From Microbacterium wangchenii (GTDB taxonomy: Bacteria; Actinomycetota; Actinomycetes; Actinomycetales; Microbacteriaceae), in NCBI RefSeq assembly GCF_004564355.1, contig NZ_CP038266.1:2914001-2978000 (forward strand): a stretch of DNA of 64,000 bases. The letters are read 5' to 3'. The translations under genes were made by a program, and so were the position numbers. Positions 1 through 9,618 of this stretch are shown in pieces. Under the pieces are notes generated by a model. That model searched no databases. It was given only the letters and a program-made list of their open reading frames with translations, and had not been told where the DNA came from. How positions within the stretch are numbered: position 1 is the first letter of the stretch; the number at the start of each line of letters is the position of its first letter.

Positions 1-778
1 TCGTGCGTTCGTGCTGCGGGCGGGTGAACAGCTCGCCGGGCGTCCCGCGCTCCACGATGGCGCCGCGGTCGAAGAACAGCACCTCGTCGGCCACCTTCCG
101 CGCGAAGGAGAGCTCGTGCGTGACGATCACCATCGTCCACCCCTCCTCGGCGAGCTCTTTGAGCACCGCCAGCACCTCCCCCACGAGCTCGGGGTCCAGG
201 GCGCTGGTCGGCTCGTCGAAGAGCAGCAGGTCGGGTTGCAGCGCGAGCGCACGCACGATGCCCAAGCGCTGCTGCTGGCCGCCGGACAGCTCGAAGGGGT
301 AGGCGTTGCGCTTCTCACCCAGGCCCACGCGCGCCAGCAGCGCCTCGGCGCGGGCCACCGCCTCGCCTCGCCCAACGCCGTGGGCGTGCACGGGACCCTC
401 GACGACGTTCTGCAGCACCGTGCGGTGCGGGAACAGGTTGTGGTGCTGAAAGACCATCGCGGAGCGGTCGCGCAGGGCGCGCCGGTCGGCCTTCGACACG
501 CGCCGGCCGAAGTCGATCGCCGGGCCGCCGTCGAAGGCTACCCGGCCGGCGTCGGCGATCTCCAGCCCGTTGAGACAGCGCAGCACGGTGGTCTTCCCCG
601 AGCCGCTCGGGCCGATGAGGACGACCACTTCTCCGCGGCGCACCTCGAAGTCGACGCCGTCGACGACGCGGTTCGTCCCGAAGTTCTTCTCCAGTCCGCC
701 GACGGTGAGGAGCACCCGATCATCGGCGGCGGCGGGCGGGGCCAGCGGATCGCCGCCGGCGGGCTCATCGTGCGACAT
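1..778 (-). CDS. polar amino-acid ABC transporter ATP-binding protein, 3' end cut by window edge
   Basis: ATPase of a polar amino-acid uptake ABC system (HisP/GlnQ type). It acts on the cytoplasmic face with the permease just upstream and the binding protein beyond it. The 259 visible residues carry Walker A GPSGSGKT (about 56-63), signature LSGGQQQR (about 164-171), Walker [13 protein letters not shown] (about 184-195) and the switch His in VIVTHE. Family members are about 250-260 residues, so only the last few codons are missing. The ATG overlaps the permease stop by 14 bases, which indicates translational coupling. The substrate cannot be read from the sequence. Confidence 0.93.
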   Translation of the reverse strand, partial: MSHDEPAGGDPLAPPAAADDRVLLTVGGLEKNFGTNRVVDGVDFEVRRGEVVVLIGPSGSGKTTVLRCLNGLEIADAGRVAFDGGPAIDFGRRVSKADRRALRDRSAMVFQHHNLFPHRTVLQNVVEGPVHAHGVGRGEAVARAEALLARVGLGEKRNAYPFELSGGQQQRLGIVRALALQPDLLLFDEPTSALDPELVGEVLAVLKELAEEGWTMVIVTHELSFARKVADEVLFFDRGAIVERGTPGELFTRPQHERT

Positions 779-1430
779 AGCGGTCGAGCCTCCTCTCGAT
801 CGCGCCCTGCCCCGTGGCCAGCACGAGGCAGAACACCCAGTAGATGAACGCCGCCTCGAGATAGATGATCATGAACTCGTACGTGAACGCGGCGATGTTC
901 TCCGCGCGCCGGAACAGCTCGGTGACCAGGATGAGCGAGGCCAGCGAAGTGTCTTTGACCAGCGAGATGAAGGTGTTCGACAGCGGCGGGACGGACACGC
1001 GCGCCGCCTGCGGCAGCACGATGCGGGTGAGGGTCTTCGTCGGCGACAGGCCCACGGTGTGGGCGGCCTCCCACTGACCCTTCGGCACCGAGAGGATCGC
1101 CGCGCGGATGACCTCCGCGGCGTACCCACCGACGTTGAGGGAGAACGCGATGACCGCCGCCGGCCACGGGTCGATCAGCACGCCCACCGAGGGCAGGCCG
1201 TAGAAGATCACGAAGAGCTGAACCAGGAGCGGGGTCCCCCGGATCACCGAGATGTAGAAGCGGGCGATGCCCGACAGCACGGGATTGCGGGCGAGGCGCA
1301 GCAGGGCGACGCCGAGCGCGAGGACCAGCCCGATCGCGAAGGACGCCAGCGCCAGCGGGATCGTCCCGGTGAGCCCGGCTAGCAGGAGGGGCCAGAACGA
1401 GTCGACGATGAGGGGCCACGCCTCCTCCAT
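765..1430 (-). CDS. polar amino-acid ABC transporter permease
   Basis: Inner-membrane permease of 221 residues, HisM/GlnP type, the usual length for the family. It starts MEEAWPLIV and has an early membrane segment ([20 protein letters not shown]). The EAA loop reads [20 protein letters not shown] (about 110-129), where the ATPase docks, and further hydrophobic spans follow. It lies between the ATPase gene (14-base overlap) and the binding-protein gene on the same strand (61 bases away), so the three form one binding-protein, permease, ATPase operon. Confidence 0.93.
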   Translation of the reverse strand: MEEAWPLIVDSFWPLLLAGLTGTIPLALASFAIGLVLALGVALLRLARNPVLSGIARFYISVIRGTPLLVQLFVIFYGLPSVGVLIDPWPAAVIAFSLNVGGYAAEVIRAAILSVPKGQWEAAHTVGLSPTKTLTRIVLPQAARVSVPPLSNTFISLVKDTSLASLILVTELFRRAENIAAFTYEFMIIYLEAAFIYWVFCLVLATGQGAIERRLDRYVAR

Positions 1431-1491
1431 GACACTCCTTCCCGTCAGCAGGACGCCACGCGCTGCGTGACGCCTCTACTGCGTGACGTCT

Positions 1492-2310
1492 CTACTGGGT
1501 GACGTCGGCCCCGAAGTACTTCTCGCTGATCTCGGCGAGCACGCCCTCTTCGCGCAGCTCGGCGAGGGCCTCATCCACCGCCGCGACCAGCGCGTCCTTG
1601 TCCTGGGTGAAGGCGAAGGCGTTGTACGCGGGATCGTCCGTCTCGGCGGCGATCTTCAGCCCCGTCGGGCCCTCGCTGTTCTCGTAGTCCAGGAACGTGA
1701 GGCTGTCGTTGATGGTGGCGTCCACACGCCCCTGCTGAAGGAGGCTCACCGCCTGGGCCCACCCCTCGACGGGCTCGACGTTCGCGCCGCTGTCGGTGGC
1801 GAGTTCGTACCAGTTGCTCGTGAGGGACTGGGCGGTGGTCTTTCCGGCGAGGTCCTCGAAGCCGGCGATCGAGTCGTCGTCCTCTGTGACGACGATGACC
1901 CCGGGCGAGACCGTGTACGGCTCGCTGAAGAGGTACTTCTCCTCACGCTCGGGGTTGATCGACACCTGGTTAGCGATGACGTCGAAGCGACCCGCATCCA
2001 AGCCGGCGAAGATCGCGTCCCACTGGGTCTCCTGGAACCGGATCTCCAGCCCCAGCTTGTCGGCGACGGCTTCGGCGATCTCCACGTCGAACCCGACCAA
2101 CTCGCCCGAGGCGTCGTGGAAGCTGAACGGCCGGTACGTCCCCTCGGTGGCGACGGTGAGGGTTCCGGCGGTGGCCAGGGCGTAGTCGTCCTCCGCGGGC
2201 GACGCTCCGGCCTGCTGCGCTCCCCCGCTGCAGGCGGTGAGGACGAGGACGGCGCCGAGGGCGAGGGCGAGGACGGTCGGGCGGGAGCGGAGCATGAGGG
2301 TTCCAGACAT
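1492..2310 (-). CDS. amino-acid ABC transporter substrate-binding lipoprotein (family 3)
   Basis: Extracytoplasmic binding protein of the adjacent importer, about 272 residues. It has a lipoprotein signal (ALGAVLVLTACSGG, lipobox LTAC) followed by the family-3 fold: TVATEGTYRPFSFHD, LVGFDVEIAEAVADKLG and WDAIFAGLDAGRFDVIANQV. The domain set resembles cystine/glutamine-type receptors, but the ligand is not determinable here. I chose the ATG at 2310, which gives a signal peptide of normal length. In-frame starts at 2355 (ATG) and 2379 (GTG) would add an unusually long N-terminus, and 2295 is also possible. No strong ribosome site decides between them. Confidence 0.9.
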   Translation of the reverse strand: MSGTLMLRSRPTVLALALGAVLVLTACSGGAQQAGASPAEDDYALATAGTLTVATEGTYRPFSFHDASGELVGFDVEIAEAVADKLGLEIRFQETQWDAIFAGLDAGRFDVIANQVSINPEREEKYLFSEPYTVSPGVIVVTEDDDSIAGFEDLAGKTTAQSLTSNWYELATDSGANVEPVEGWAQAVSLLQQGRVDATINDSLTFLDYENSEGPTGLKIAAETDDPAYNAFAFTQDKDALVAAVDEALAELREEGVLAEISEKYFGADVTQ

Positions 2311-2430
2311 GATTCGTCGGTGCCGCTGGGCACGCAGCGGCGTCGAGGGGGACATTTCAGTAGAACACGGACGCGGCACGACGGCGGCCGCACGTTACGC
2401 CACGTTGCTGCGCACGGCCGCCAGGATCGA

Positions 2431-2464
2431 CGAAGGGGCCCCACCTCACGGCGGGGCCCCTTCG
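2431..2464 (-). terminator. strong hairpin after rplA
   Basis: Perfect 12-bp stem (cgaaggggcccc at 2431-2442 with its complement at 2453-2464) and a 10-base loop, 12 bases past the rplA stop. There is no long T run on either strand. Its position makes it the end of the rplK-rplA transcript. It also separates that unit from the amino-acid transporter operon on the same strand. Confidence 0.8.
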
Positions 2465-2475
2465 TTGTACGCGGA

Positions 2476-3168
2476 TCAGGCGATGGCGTTGACATCCAGC
2501 GGGATGCCGGGGCCGAACGTGGTCGACACCGAACCCTTCTGGATGTAACGGCCCTTCGAGCTCGACGGCTTCAGACGCACGATCTCCTCGAGAGCGGCGT
2601 TGAGGTTCTCATCCAGCTGCTCGGCCGAGAACGACGCCTTGCCGACGATGAAGTGCACGTTGGCGTGCTTGTCGACGCGGAACTCGATCTTTCCGCCCTT
2701 GATCTCCTCCACGGCCTTGGCCGGGTTGGGCGTGACGGTACCGGTCTTCGGGTTGGGCATCAGGCCACGGGGGCCCAGCACCTTACCCAGCCGACCGACC
2801 TGGCCCATGAGCTCGGGCGTGGCGACGGCCGCGTCGAAGTCGGTCCAGCCGCCGGCGACGCGCTCGATGAGCTCGGACCCGCCGACCTCGTCGGCACCGG
2901 CCGCGATCGCAGCCTCGGCCGCGGGGCCGTTGGCGAACACGATGACGCGGGCGGTCTTGCCCGTGCCGTGCGGCAGCATGACGGTGCCGCGCACCATCTG
3001 GTCGGCCTTGCGCGGGTCGACGGAGAGCTTCAGCGCGACCTCGACGGTCGAGTCGAACTTCTTCGAGCCGGTCTCCTTGGCCAGGGCGACAGCCTCGGCC
3101 GGAGTGTAGAACTTGTCAGCCGCGATCTTCTCAGCGGCGGCGCGGAACGCCTTGGACTTGGTAGCCAT
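2476..3168 (-). CDS. rplA: 50S ribosomal protein L1
   Basis: Ribosomal protein uL1 (230 residues, normal length), binder of 23S rRNA at the L1 stalk and, in many bacteria, translational repressor of its own L11-L1 mRNA. It begins [15 protein letters not shown]. Typical stretches are [20 protein letters not shown], the L1 signature near [20 protein letters not shown], and [20 protein letters not shown]. It lies 13 bases downstream of rplK and is followed by the 2431-2464 hairpin. Confidence 0.98.
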   Translation of the reverse strand: MATKSKAFRAAAEKIAADKFYTPAEAVALAKETGSKKFDSTVEVALKLSVDPRKADQMVRGTVMLPHGTGKTARVIVFANGPAAEAAIAAGADEVGGSELIERVAGGWTDFDAAVATPELMGQVGRLGKVLGPRGLMPNPKTGTVTPNPAKAVEEIKGGKIEFRVDKHANVHFIVGKASFSAEQLDENLNAALEEIVRLKPSSSKGRYIQKGSVSTTFGPGIPLDVNAIA

Positions 3169-3181
3169 GTTCGTTATCCCC

Positions 3182-3613
3182 TCAGTCCTCGACCGTGATG
3201 CCCATGGAGCGGGCGGTGCCGGCGATGATCTTCGAGGCGGCCTCGAGATCGTTCGCGTTCAGGTCGGGCTGCTTGGTCTCAGCGATCTGACGCACCTGGT
3301 CCTTGGTGAGCTTGCCCACCTTGGTCGTGTGCGGGGTCTGCGAGCCCTTGGCCACACCGGCGGCCTTCTTGATCAGCTCTGCTGCCGGCGGGGTCTTCAG
3401 GATGAACGTGAAGCTGCGGTCCTCGTAGACGGTGATCTCCACGGGGATGACGTTGCCGCGCTGCGACTCCGTCGCGGCGTTGTACGCCTTGCAGAACTCC
3501 ATGATGTTGACGCCATGCTGACCGAGCGCGGGGCCGATCGGCGGCGCCGGGTTGGCGGCACCGGCGTTGATCTGGAGCTTGATCAGGCCGGTCACCTTCT
3601 TCTTCGGTGCCAT
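3182..3613 (-). CDS. rplK: 50S ribosomal protein L11
   Basis: Ribosomal protein uL11, 143 residues, exactly the usual bacterial length, starting [15 protein letters not shown]. It has the N-terminal [20 protein letters not shown] segment (GTPase-centre contact, thiostrepton-site region) and the C-terminal rRNA-binding part ([19 protein letters not shown]). The ATG at 3613 is certain from family alignment, so the longer open frame upstream is not coding. A TATACT hexamer on this strand (3715-3720) is a candidate -10 for the rplK-rplA transcript. Confidence 0.98.
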   Translation of the reverse strand: MAPKKKVTGLIKLQINAGAANPAPPIGPALGQHGVNIMEFCKAYNAATESQRGNVIPVEITVYEDRSFTFILKTPPAAELIKKAAGVAKGSQTPHTTKVGKLTKDQVRQIAETKQPDLNANDLEAASKIIAGTARSMGITVED

Positions 3614-3785
3614 GTGCTTCCTCACTGTCGTGCGCCGGGAGCGGCGCGCTGCCACGAACCAGGCGAATCCTGGCAGTGGTGGGGGGTGTCGTCCCGGTGA
3701 CGGGCAACCACACAAGTATAGTCGCGGTTCGCACCGGTGGGAATGCGGCCGCCCGAGCCGTACAGTCACGACAGGGAGGAGGCGC

Positions 3786-4310
3786 ATGCGCATCATGTGG
3801 CAGGGGGTGCTGGACCCCAGCACGGAGCGCCTCGCATTCGTCTCCGACGCGGAGGGCCTGTTCGCCGCATCCGAGGTGCGCACCGCCGATCATTCCTACT
3901 CGTATGACGTCGCACTGGACGAGGAGTGGTTGTTCCGCACGCTCGAGGCTCGCCGCGACGGCGGGATGCAGCTGCTCCTGGAACGGACGGCCGACGGCTC
4001 GTGGCTGTGCAACGGGCATCCGCGTGCCGACCTGTCCGAGGCGATCGACATCGACCTGTCCTTCTCGCCGTTCACCAACACGCTGCCGATCCGGCGACTC
4101 GCCCTCGCCGTCGGCTCGTCCGCCGACATCGTCACCGCCTTCGTCGGGGCGGATCTGACCGTCACCGCCGACCCTCAGCGGTACACCCGCATGGACGAGC
4201 GGCGCTACCTCTACGAATCCCGCGACAGCGACTTCCGGCGGGAGATCACGGTCGACGACGACGGGTTCGTGGTCGACTACCCCGGCCTGTTCCGCCGGCT
4301 CCCCGTGTGA
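3786..4310 (+). CDS. putative glycolipid-binding family protein (DUF1089)
   Basis: Cytoplasmic protein of 174 residues with no signal peptide or membrane span. The central [20 protein letters not shown] and [13 protein letters not shown], followed by the tyrosine-containing end ([16 protein letters not shown]), match the putative glycolipid-binding family PF06475. The biochemical role of that family is poorly established. The ATG at 3786 has a strong ribosome site (gggagga). A longer in-frame extension into the rplK promoter lacks one. The gene is convergent with the dihydrofolate-reductase-like gene, with only 9 bases between the stops. Confidence 0.8.
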   Translation: MRIMWQGVLDPSTERLAFVSDAEGLFAASEVRTADHSYSYDVALDEEWLFRTLEARRDGGMQLLLERTADGSWLCNGHPRADLSEAIDIDLSFSPFTNTLPIRRLALAVGSSADIVTAFVGADLTVTADPQRYTRMDERRYLYESRDSDFRREITVDDDGFVVDYPGLFRRLPV

Positions 4311-4319
4311 CGCTCGCCC

Positions 4320-4913
4320 CTACGCCTGCGGGCCGAGGGTGTACGTGATCGCGAGGGTGCCCTTGCTCGTCGCCGCCACGTTCCGCAGCCCGAGTTCGCG
4401 CGGCGCCGGCAGCGCGCCGAAGAGGCGCTTGCCCTCGCCCAGCAGAAGCGGGTGCACGAACAGGCGTAGCTCGTCGATGAGTCCGGCAGCCAGCAACTGC
4501 CGGACGAGGTCGCCGCTGCCCAAGATCACGGTGTCGCCGTCCGTCCGCGTCTTCACCCCCTGCACCGCGTCGACGAGGTCGCCCTCCAACGGCGCCGAGC
4601 CGCTCCACGTGAGGTCGGGCCGCGTGCGGGTCGCGACGTACTTGGGCGTCGCGTTCAGACTCGCCGCCATCGGGTTCGCGGCGGGCTGGGACGGCCAGAA
4701 GGCAGCGAGCTTGTCGTAGGTCTTCCGCCCGAACAGGTACGCCGACGTCGATGCGAGGCCATCGGGATCCAGAACCTCGTGCAGCACATCGCCGTACCGC
4801 TGCCCCCAGCCGCCGTGCGCGAAGCCGCCCTCACGATCCTCGTCCGGTGACCCGAGGCCCTGCATGACCCCGTCCGCGCTCACGAACTCCACTGCCACCA
4901 GCCTGCTTACCAT
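4320..4913 (-). CDS. dihydrofolate reductase family protein (RibD C-terminal-like)
   Basis: A 197-residue protein with the RibD_C/DHFR-like fold (NADPH-dependent reductase superfamily). It starts MVSRLVAVEFVSADGVMQG. Then come the conserved YLFGRKTYDKLAAFWP, KYVATRTRPDLTW and the late GSGDLVRQLLAAGLIDELRLFVHPLLLGEG. It is not a housekeeping folA. Members of this group are stand-alone reductases of unknown substrate. The ribosome site gagaggagag precedes the ATG. It is divergent from the AraC-type gene (28 bases between the starts), so shared control is plausible. Confidence 0.85.
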   Translation of the reverse strand: MVSRLVAVEFVSADGVMQGLGSPDEDREGGFAHGGWGQRYGDVLHEVLDPDGLASTSAYLFGRKTYDKLAAFWPSQPAANPMAASLNATPKYVATRTRPDLTWSGSAPLEGDLVDAVQGVKTRTDGDTVILGSGDLVRQLLAAGLIDELRLFVHPLLLGEGKRLFGALPAPRELGLRNVAATSKGTLAITYTLGPQA

Positions 4914-4929
4914 CCGTCTCTCCTCTCGT

Positions 4930-4935
4930 TAGGCT
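4930..4935 (+). promoter_or_regulatory. -10 hexamer of a probable leaderless promoter (AraC-type gene)
   Basis: TAGGCT lies exactly six bases before the ATG at 4942 and there is no ribosome site. This fits transcription starting at the start codon. Confidence 0.5.
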
Positions 4936-4941
4936 CCGATC

Positions 4942-5811
4942 ATGCCCGCCGCGACCCCGCCGGAGCTTGAAGGAAATCGACCCGCAGCCACCTCGCGCAC
5001 ACGGGTGGCCCGCCACCGCCCGCACCCGCACCTGCGGGGCCTGGTCGCAGGGATCGTCGGTTTCCAGGAGCGCGCGTCCGGCCCGCTGGAGCGACGACAG
5101 CCGGCCGGAGCGCTGCTGCCGCTCGTGCTCTCCTTCGGCGACCCGCTCGAGGTCACCGCGCTCTCCGACGGAGCGGGGACCGGCACGTACTCGTCCTTCG
5201 TGGCAGGGTTCATGACCGGCCACGCCGCGACGCGATACGTCGGGACCCAGCGGTGCGTGCAGGTGTATCTGACCCCCGAGGGCGCCTCCCGGCTCCTCGG
5301 CGTCCCCGGCTCCGACCTGGCACGGCGGGTCGTCGCGGTCGACGACGTCGCCCCGTTCCTCGGCGGCTCGCTCCCCGACCGGCTCGACAGCGCGTCGAGC
5401 TGGGCGGAGCGCATCGCACTCGTCGAGGGCGAGCTCCTCTCGGCGCTGGCGGAGTCGGACGAACCCGATCCCCTCGTCGACTGGATGTGGGACCGCCTCC
5501 GCCGCTCCGGCGGCCGGGCCCGCATCGGCGACCTGGTCGCCCGCACGGGGTGGAGCCACCGCCACGTGACCACCCGCTTCGCGCGCCGGGTGGGGGTCGG
5601 TCCCAAGGCCGCCGCCGGTGTCATCCGATTCGAGCGCGCCGCCGCGGAGCTGGGGCGGGTTCCCCTGCCGGATCTGGCGGTCCGTCACGGCTACGCCGAC
5701 CAGAGCCACCTCACGCGCGAGATGCTGCGCTACGCCGGCGAGCCGCCCGCACGGCTGGCCGGAGGCGAGCGCCCCACCGCCTACACGGCCCTGGGCACGA
5801 CGCCCGCATGA
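4942..5811 (+). CDS. AraC-family transcriptional regulator
   Basis: A 289-residue regulator. The C-terminal part holds two helix-turn-helix units. The first is around residues 193-215 (RIGDLVARTGWSHRHVTTRF). The second lies near PLPDLAVRHGYADQSHLTRE, and the latter ends with the GYADQSHLTRE signature of AraC proteins. The N-terminal about 170 residues form an AraC ligand-type domain without a clear class. The ATG follows TAGGCT by six bases with no ribosome site. It is divergent from the DHFR-like reductase, its most likely target. Confidence 0.88.
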   Translation: MPAATPPELEGNRPAATSRTRVARHRPHPHLRGLVAGIVGFQERASGPLERRQPAGALLPLVLSFGDPLEVTALSDGAGTGTYSSFVAGFMTGHAATRYVGTQRCVQVYLTPEGASRLLGVPGSDLARRVVAVDDVAPFLGGSLPDRLDSASSWAERIALVEGELLSALAESDEPDPLVDWMWDRLRRSGGRARIGDLVARTGWSHRHVTTRFARRVGVGPKAAAGVIRFERAAAELGRVPLPDLAVRHGYADQSHLTREMLRYAGEPPARLAGGERPTAYTALGTTPA

Positions 5812-5844
5812 GCATGCCGCGGTGACGGAGACCGCGGCGAGCCG

Positions 5845-6828
5845 TCATGGCGTGGAGTCCGACCGTTCACCGTAGGTCGTGACGAGCCGCGCGCCGATCG
5901 CCGCCAGCTCACGGCGCACCACCTCGGGCTCGACGACCTCGACCTCCGCGCTCCAGCCGGCGAGCTGCTCCGCGAGCGCCCGCGCGCTCTGCGCCCGCAC
6001 CTCCACGTGCACGCGTCCCCCGGCCTCGCCGCCACCGGCGACGGCGTATTCCCCGAACCACCGGCAGAACGCCGTGACGACCTCGGGCGCGACCGTCACG
6101 GTCGCCGCGACCGCCCCGCGGCGGGCGTCGACGATGGCCACCATGTCTCGCCACGCCTGCTCGGGCGAGAAGTCGTCGGGCGCGCGGCCGGGCCGGCTCA
6201 GCACGCGCAGCTCACCGATGCGGTCGATGCGGTACGTCCGCATCCGGGACACGTCGGCCACGTCGGTCCCCTCGCGCGGCGGCGCAGCCATCCCGTACCA
6301 GAGGTCGCCGCGGCGGCCCACCACCAGGGGGATCAGCGCGACCGCGGCGGGGCGGTCGCGATAGCGGAGGGCGACCGCGGCACCCGCGGCGATCGCGTCC
6401 TGCAGCAGCTGCGCGTACGGCGGGGCCGCCGGAACCGGCTCATCGCGCCCCCACGGCCCTTCGTGCACGGTCGCGGCGACGACGCGCTCGGCGGCATCCC
6501 GGAACGATCGCGGAAGAGCCTGGAGCATCTTCCTCTCCGCGCGCACGGCCGCCTCCGATTCGGCGCCGACGCGGGTCAGGCGCAGCATGAGCGCGAACGC
6601 CTCGGGGCCCGTCAGCCCGGTGAGATCCGTGCGCGCCCCGCCGACGAGCTGCCAGCCTCCGCCGCGGCCGACGCGCGGATAGATCGGCACCCCCGCATCC
6701 AGCAGCGCCTGCAGGTCACGGCGGGCGGTCGGCACCGACACCTCCAGCTCTTCGGCCAGCTCGGCGGCGGTGACGCTCTCCCGCCCCTGCAGCAGGAGGA
6801 GTGCCTGGATGAGCCGGTCGGCGCGCAT
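5845..6828 (-). CDS. WYL-domain transcriptional regulator with DeoR-like HTH
   Basis: A 327-residue regulator of the DeoR/YafY group. The N-terminal winged helix reads MRADRLIQALLLLQGRESVT then AAELAEELEVSVPTARRDLQ (residues about 1-60). The central WYL-type domain includes VALRYRDRPAAVALIPLVVG and GDLWYGMAAPPREG, and a C-terminal WCX-like extension ends near the stop. It is divergent from the VOC-family gene (start 6916), which it probably controls. The ATG at 6828 is the first residue of the HTH helix expected for the family. Confidence 0.88.
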   Translation of the reverse strand: MRADRLIQALLLLQGRESVTAAELAEELEVSVPTARRDLQALLDAGVPIYPRVGRGGGWQLVGGARTDLTGLTGPEAFALMLRLTRVGAESEAAVRAERKMLQALPRSFRDAAERVVAATVHEGPWGRDEPVPAAPPYAQLLQDAIAAGAAVALRYRDRPAAVALIPLVVGRRGDLWYGMAAPPREGTDVADVSRMRTYRIDRIGELRVLSRPGRAPDDFSPEQAWRDMVAIVDARRGAVAATVTVAPEVVTAFCRWFGEYAVAGGGEAGGRVHVEVRAQSARALAEQLAGWSAEVEVVEPEVVRRELAAIGARLVTTYGERSDSTP

Positions 6829-6915
6829 GACTCGAGGATTCCAGAGAAAGTGATCGATTACTGATCACTTTGCCGGGAAGAGTGGGATGACCCACCTCGA
6901 AAGAAGGAGAACGAC

Positions 6916-7311
6916 ATGTTCCGCGGACTGGCGAACCTCAACCTCGTGGCCTCCGATATGGACGCCGCCGTCGCCTGGTACTCCCAGGTCCTGGACGCTC
7001 CGCCGTACTTCGTGCGGCCCGAGACCGGACCCGTGCAGTACGCCGAGTGGCGGTTCGGCGACGACGAGGACGAACTCGCCCTCATGTCCAGCGCCTACCG
7101 GGCCGTGCTGCCGAGCCCGGGCGGGGCACTGGTGAGCATCCACGTGGACGACATCCGCGCGGCACTCGAGCGCCTCATGGCCGTCGGCGCGACGGAGGTC
7201 GACCCCGTCACCCCACGCGGGGAGGGCTGGTGGTCGGCGTCGGTCGCCGACCCGTTCGGGAATCTGCTCGGGCTCATCCAGAGCCCGCACTGGGCCGCGC
7301 AGCACCGATGA
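6916..7311 (+). CDS. VOC-superfamily (glyoxalase-like) protein
   Basis: A 131-residue single-copy VOC protein with paired beta-alpha-beta-beta-beta units. The start is GLANLNLVASDMDAAVAWYS, with WRFGDDEDELALM in the middle. The C-terminal metal-side strand reads GWWSASVADPFGNLLGLIQ. Such proteins are lyases, dioxygenases or resistance-type binders, and the substrate is unknown. A strong ribosome site (agaaggagaa) fixes the ATG. It is divergent from the WYL regulator and convergent with nusG, with a shared terminator between. Confidence 0.88.
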   Translation: MFRGLANLNLVASDMDAAVAWYSQVLDAPPYFVRPETGPVQYAEWRFGDDEDELALMSSAYRAVLPSPGGALVSIHVDDIRAALERLMAVGATEVDPVTPRGEGWWSASVADPFGNLLGLIQSPHWAAQHR

Positions 7312-7317
7312 CGCGAA

Positions 7318-7347
7318 ACGCCCCGCCGGCCGGAGCCAGCGGGGCGT
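7318..7347. terminator. bidirectional terminator between VOC gene and nusG
   Basis: Perfect 9-bp stem (acgccccgc at 7318-7326 with 7339-7347) and a 12-base loop in the 49-base gap between two convergent genes. Confidence 0.7.
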
Positions 7348-7360
7348 CGTCGCGACAGGG

Positions 7361-8557
7361 TCAGAGCTTGGTGACCTGGTCGAAGCTGAGCTCGACGGGG
7401 GTCTCGCGCTCGAACAGCGACACCAGCACCGTGAGCTTGCCGCTCTCGGGCTTGATCTCGCTGATCGTCCCGGGCAGGCCCGCGAACGAGCCCTCCTTGA
7501 TCGTGATCGTCTCGCCGATCTCGAAATCGACCTCGGCGGGGATGCTGCGGGCCACCGCCTGGCCGCCCTTAGCGGTTCCGGACTTGGCCGGTGCGACCTC
7601 CTTGACCTCGACGAGGCTCTTCAGCATGTTGAAGGCCTCCTCGAAGCGCAGGGGCGTGGGGTTGTGGGCGTTGCCGACGAACCCGGTGACACCCGGCGTG
7701 TGGCGCACGACCGACCAGGTGTCTTCATTGAGCTCCATGCGCACGAGGACGTATCCGGGGATCCGGACGCGCGTGACCATCTTGCGCTGGCCGTTCTTGA
7801 TCTCGACGACGTCCTCCATGGGGACCTCGACCTGGTAGATGTCATCCTCGACCTCGAGCGTCGACTTGCGCTGCTCGATGTTGGCCTTCACCTTGCGCTC
7901 GAAACCGGCGTAGGAGTGGATGACGTACCACTTGCCCGGCAGCATCCGCAGGTCGGCGCGGAACGCCTCGTACGGGTCCTCGTCCTCGTCGGCCTGGTCG
8001 TCCTCGGACGCGGTGTCGTCGGTGTCGTCGGGGTCGACGGTGTCGTCAGGGTTGACGGTGGGGTCGAAGCCCTCGGGCTCCTCCGCCGCATTCGCCGGGT
8101 CGACGGAGGCCTCGACCTCGTCCACCACGCCCTCGGCCGCCTCGACCTCTTCCACGAACTCGCGGTCCAGCACCGGCTCGTCGGGCTCGCCGTTCACGTC
8201 GGGTCCGTCGTACGGGGTCACGTCGTCAGCCTCCTCGGCTTCTCGCTCGGCTTCTTCATCCGCGAGGGAATCGGTCAGGACCTCCGCGGCCGCCTCCACT
8301 TCGGATGCCTCGTCGATGGTCAGGGCGTCGTTGACGACCGCATCGGCTTCGGGGTCGTCGACGTCGATGTCCTCATCACCCAGCGAGTCGTCGGCGTCGT
8401 CGTCATCGTCGTCCACGACGTGGATGGCCAGGTGCTCGGCGGCCACGACGGAGCGCTCCTCGGCTGCGAGCTGCCCGCCCTCCTGGGCTTCGTCTTCCTC
8501 GCTGGCCTGCTCTGCGGCCGTCGCCCAGTCGGCGTCGTCGTGGTATCTCTCAGACAA
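7361..8557 (-). CDS. nusG: transcription termination/antitermination factor NusG with long acidic N-terminus
   Basis: NusG binds the RNA polymerase clamp and links it to Rho or the ribosome. The conserved part begins near residue 210 ([19 protein letters not shown], the NGN domain) and ends with the KOW domain ([20 protein letters not shown]). Ahead of it lies a roughly 200-residue Asp/Glu-rich stretch of low complexity, as in other actinobacterial NusG proteins but long. I chose TTG at 8557 because ggaagag lies six bases upstream. The in-frame extension beyond it has the base pattern of an untranslated spacer. It forms an operon with secE. Confidence 0.95.
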   Translation of the reverse strand: MSERYHDDADWATAAEQASEEDEAQEGGQLAAEERSVVAAEHLAIHVVDDDDDDADDSLGDEDIDVDDPEADAVVNDALTIDEASEVEAAAEVLTDSLADEEAEREAEEADDVTPYDGPDVNGEPDEPVLDREFVEEVEAAEGVVDEVEASVDPANAAEEPEGFDPTVNPDDTVDPDDTDDTASEDDQADEDEDPYEAFRADLRMLPGKWYVIHSYAGFERKVKANIEQRKSTLEVEDDIYQVEVPMEDVVEIKNGQRKMVTRVRIPGYVLVRMELNEDTWSVVRHTPGVTGFVGNAHNPTPLRFEEAFNMLKSLVEVKEVAPAKSGTAKGGQAVARSIPAEVDFEIGETITIKEGSFAGLPGTISEIKPESGKLTVLVSLFERETPVELSFDQVTKL

Positions 8558-8619
8558 TGTGATCTCTTCCGTTGATGGGGCGGGCGTCACGGACGCTCCG
8601 CAAGCGCTCACGGCGCGGG

Positions 8620-8895
8620 TCAGGGGACGGATCCGCCCGGCACGCCGAACACGGCCGTGGTCACCCACACGAAGAGCACGTCCAGTCCGTAGACGAACGC
8701 CATCATGACGACGACGAAGCCGAGGACGACCGCCGTGAACTTCAGCAGCTCCGAGCGGGTCGGAGTGACGACCTTGCGCAGTTCCGCGAAGACCTGGCGG
8801 ACGAACACGGCGATGCGTGCGAAGAAGCCGGGCTTCTTCTCACGCGGCACGTCGCGCTTGGCGACGAGCTCGCCGTTCGGTTCATCCTGGACCAT
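8620..8895 (-). CDS. secE: preprotein translocase subunit SecE
   Basis: SecE, 91 residues, clamps SecY in the membrane channel. The N-terminus is charged. The amphipathic helix contains [19 protein letters not shown], overlapping the conserved SecE motif. One membrane span follows ([20 protein letters not shown]). The ATG at 8895 has aggtggg five bases upstream, while an in-frame GTG at 8904 is the alternative. nusG follows 62 bases downstream, and tRNA-Trp lies upstream on the same strand. Confidence 0.95.
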   Translation of the reverse strand: MVQDEPNGELVAKRDVPREKKPGFFARIAVFVRQVFAELRKVVTPTRSELLKFTAVVLGFVVVMMAFVYGLDVLFVWVTTAVFGVPGGSVP

Positions 8896-8941
8896 CGAAC
8901 CCACCTGAGTTGCTTTCCGTGTGCCAGCATGCGCCAGCGCG

Positions 8942-9014
<73 letters not shown>

Positions 9015-9159
9015 AGAGGCCGCAAGGGCCTCAGGATGCCCGCATTCCACTGCCGTGACCTGTCCGATGGGGTCGGCCCGACGGGCGGGCACGGCAAAAG
9101 AATGCAGACTTCAACTGCGCAGCAAGTCTACGTCATCCCCCGCACCCTCGCGAACGCAC

Positions 9160-9618
9160 TCAGTCCTGGCACGGCGTGAATACGGCCGTGACCAGGACCG
9201 GATCATCGAAGGTGACGGTCACGACGACGCCGTCCGGCGACGCCCACGCGTGCTGCTCCGCAGCCTCGGCCGCGGGACGAATGCGGTCCCACGTCTCGGG
9301 ATCGAGCGTCGCTGCCAGTGCCGCCATGGTCTCCTCCCCGGCCTCCGCCTCCGCGGTGATGGACAGCGTCGCGGTGGCCACGAGCGCGCGCCGGGATCCC
9401 TGGCCCCCCTCGCCGCACGGCTGCTCCGCCTCGGCCGCCGGCTCCACGGCACGCAGGACGGCCGGATCGGCGGCGGCCATCTCGCCGACGAGATCGTCGA
9501 AGACGACCCGCGCCTGCGCGCGCACGGTCTCGGGGTCGGGCCCGAATCCGCAGCCCGACAGCGCGAGCCCCAGCAGGAGCACGCCGCCCAGCACGGCGGC
9601 TCTGGATGGCCGGATCAC
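9160..9618 (-). CDS. small secreted lipoprotein, unknown function
   Basis: About 152 residues. The GTG at 9618 leads into a lipoprotein signal (AAVLGGVLLLGLALSGCGFG, lipobox LSGC). A soluble domain follows, rich in Ala and Glu, ending TVTFDDPVLVTAVFTPCQD. I do not recognise the family. The GTG overlaps the stop of the membrane HEXXH protein as GTGA, so the two are translationally coupled. It is the last gene of the seven-gene run that begins at gabT. The paired Cys residues suggest an extracytoplasmic, possibly disulfide-bonded domain. Confidence 0.75.
   Translation of the reverse strand: MIRPSRAAVLGGVLLLGLALSGCGFGPDPETVRAQARVVFDDLVGEMAAADPAVLRAVEPAAEAEQPCGEGGQGSRRALVATATLSITAEAEAGEETMAALAATLDPETWDRIRPAAEAAEQHAWASPDGVVVTVTFDDPVLVTAVFTPCQD

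Noticed and set aside
9095..9135. Inverted hexamers agactt/aagtct near tRNA-Trp
   Set aside because: Short arms with a 12-base gap. Too weak to separate from chance.
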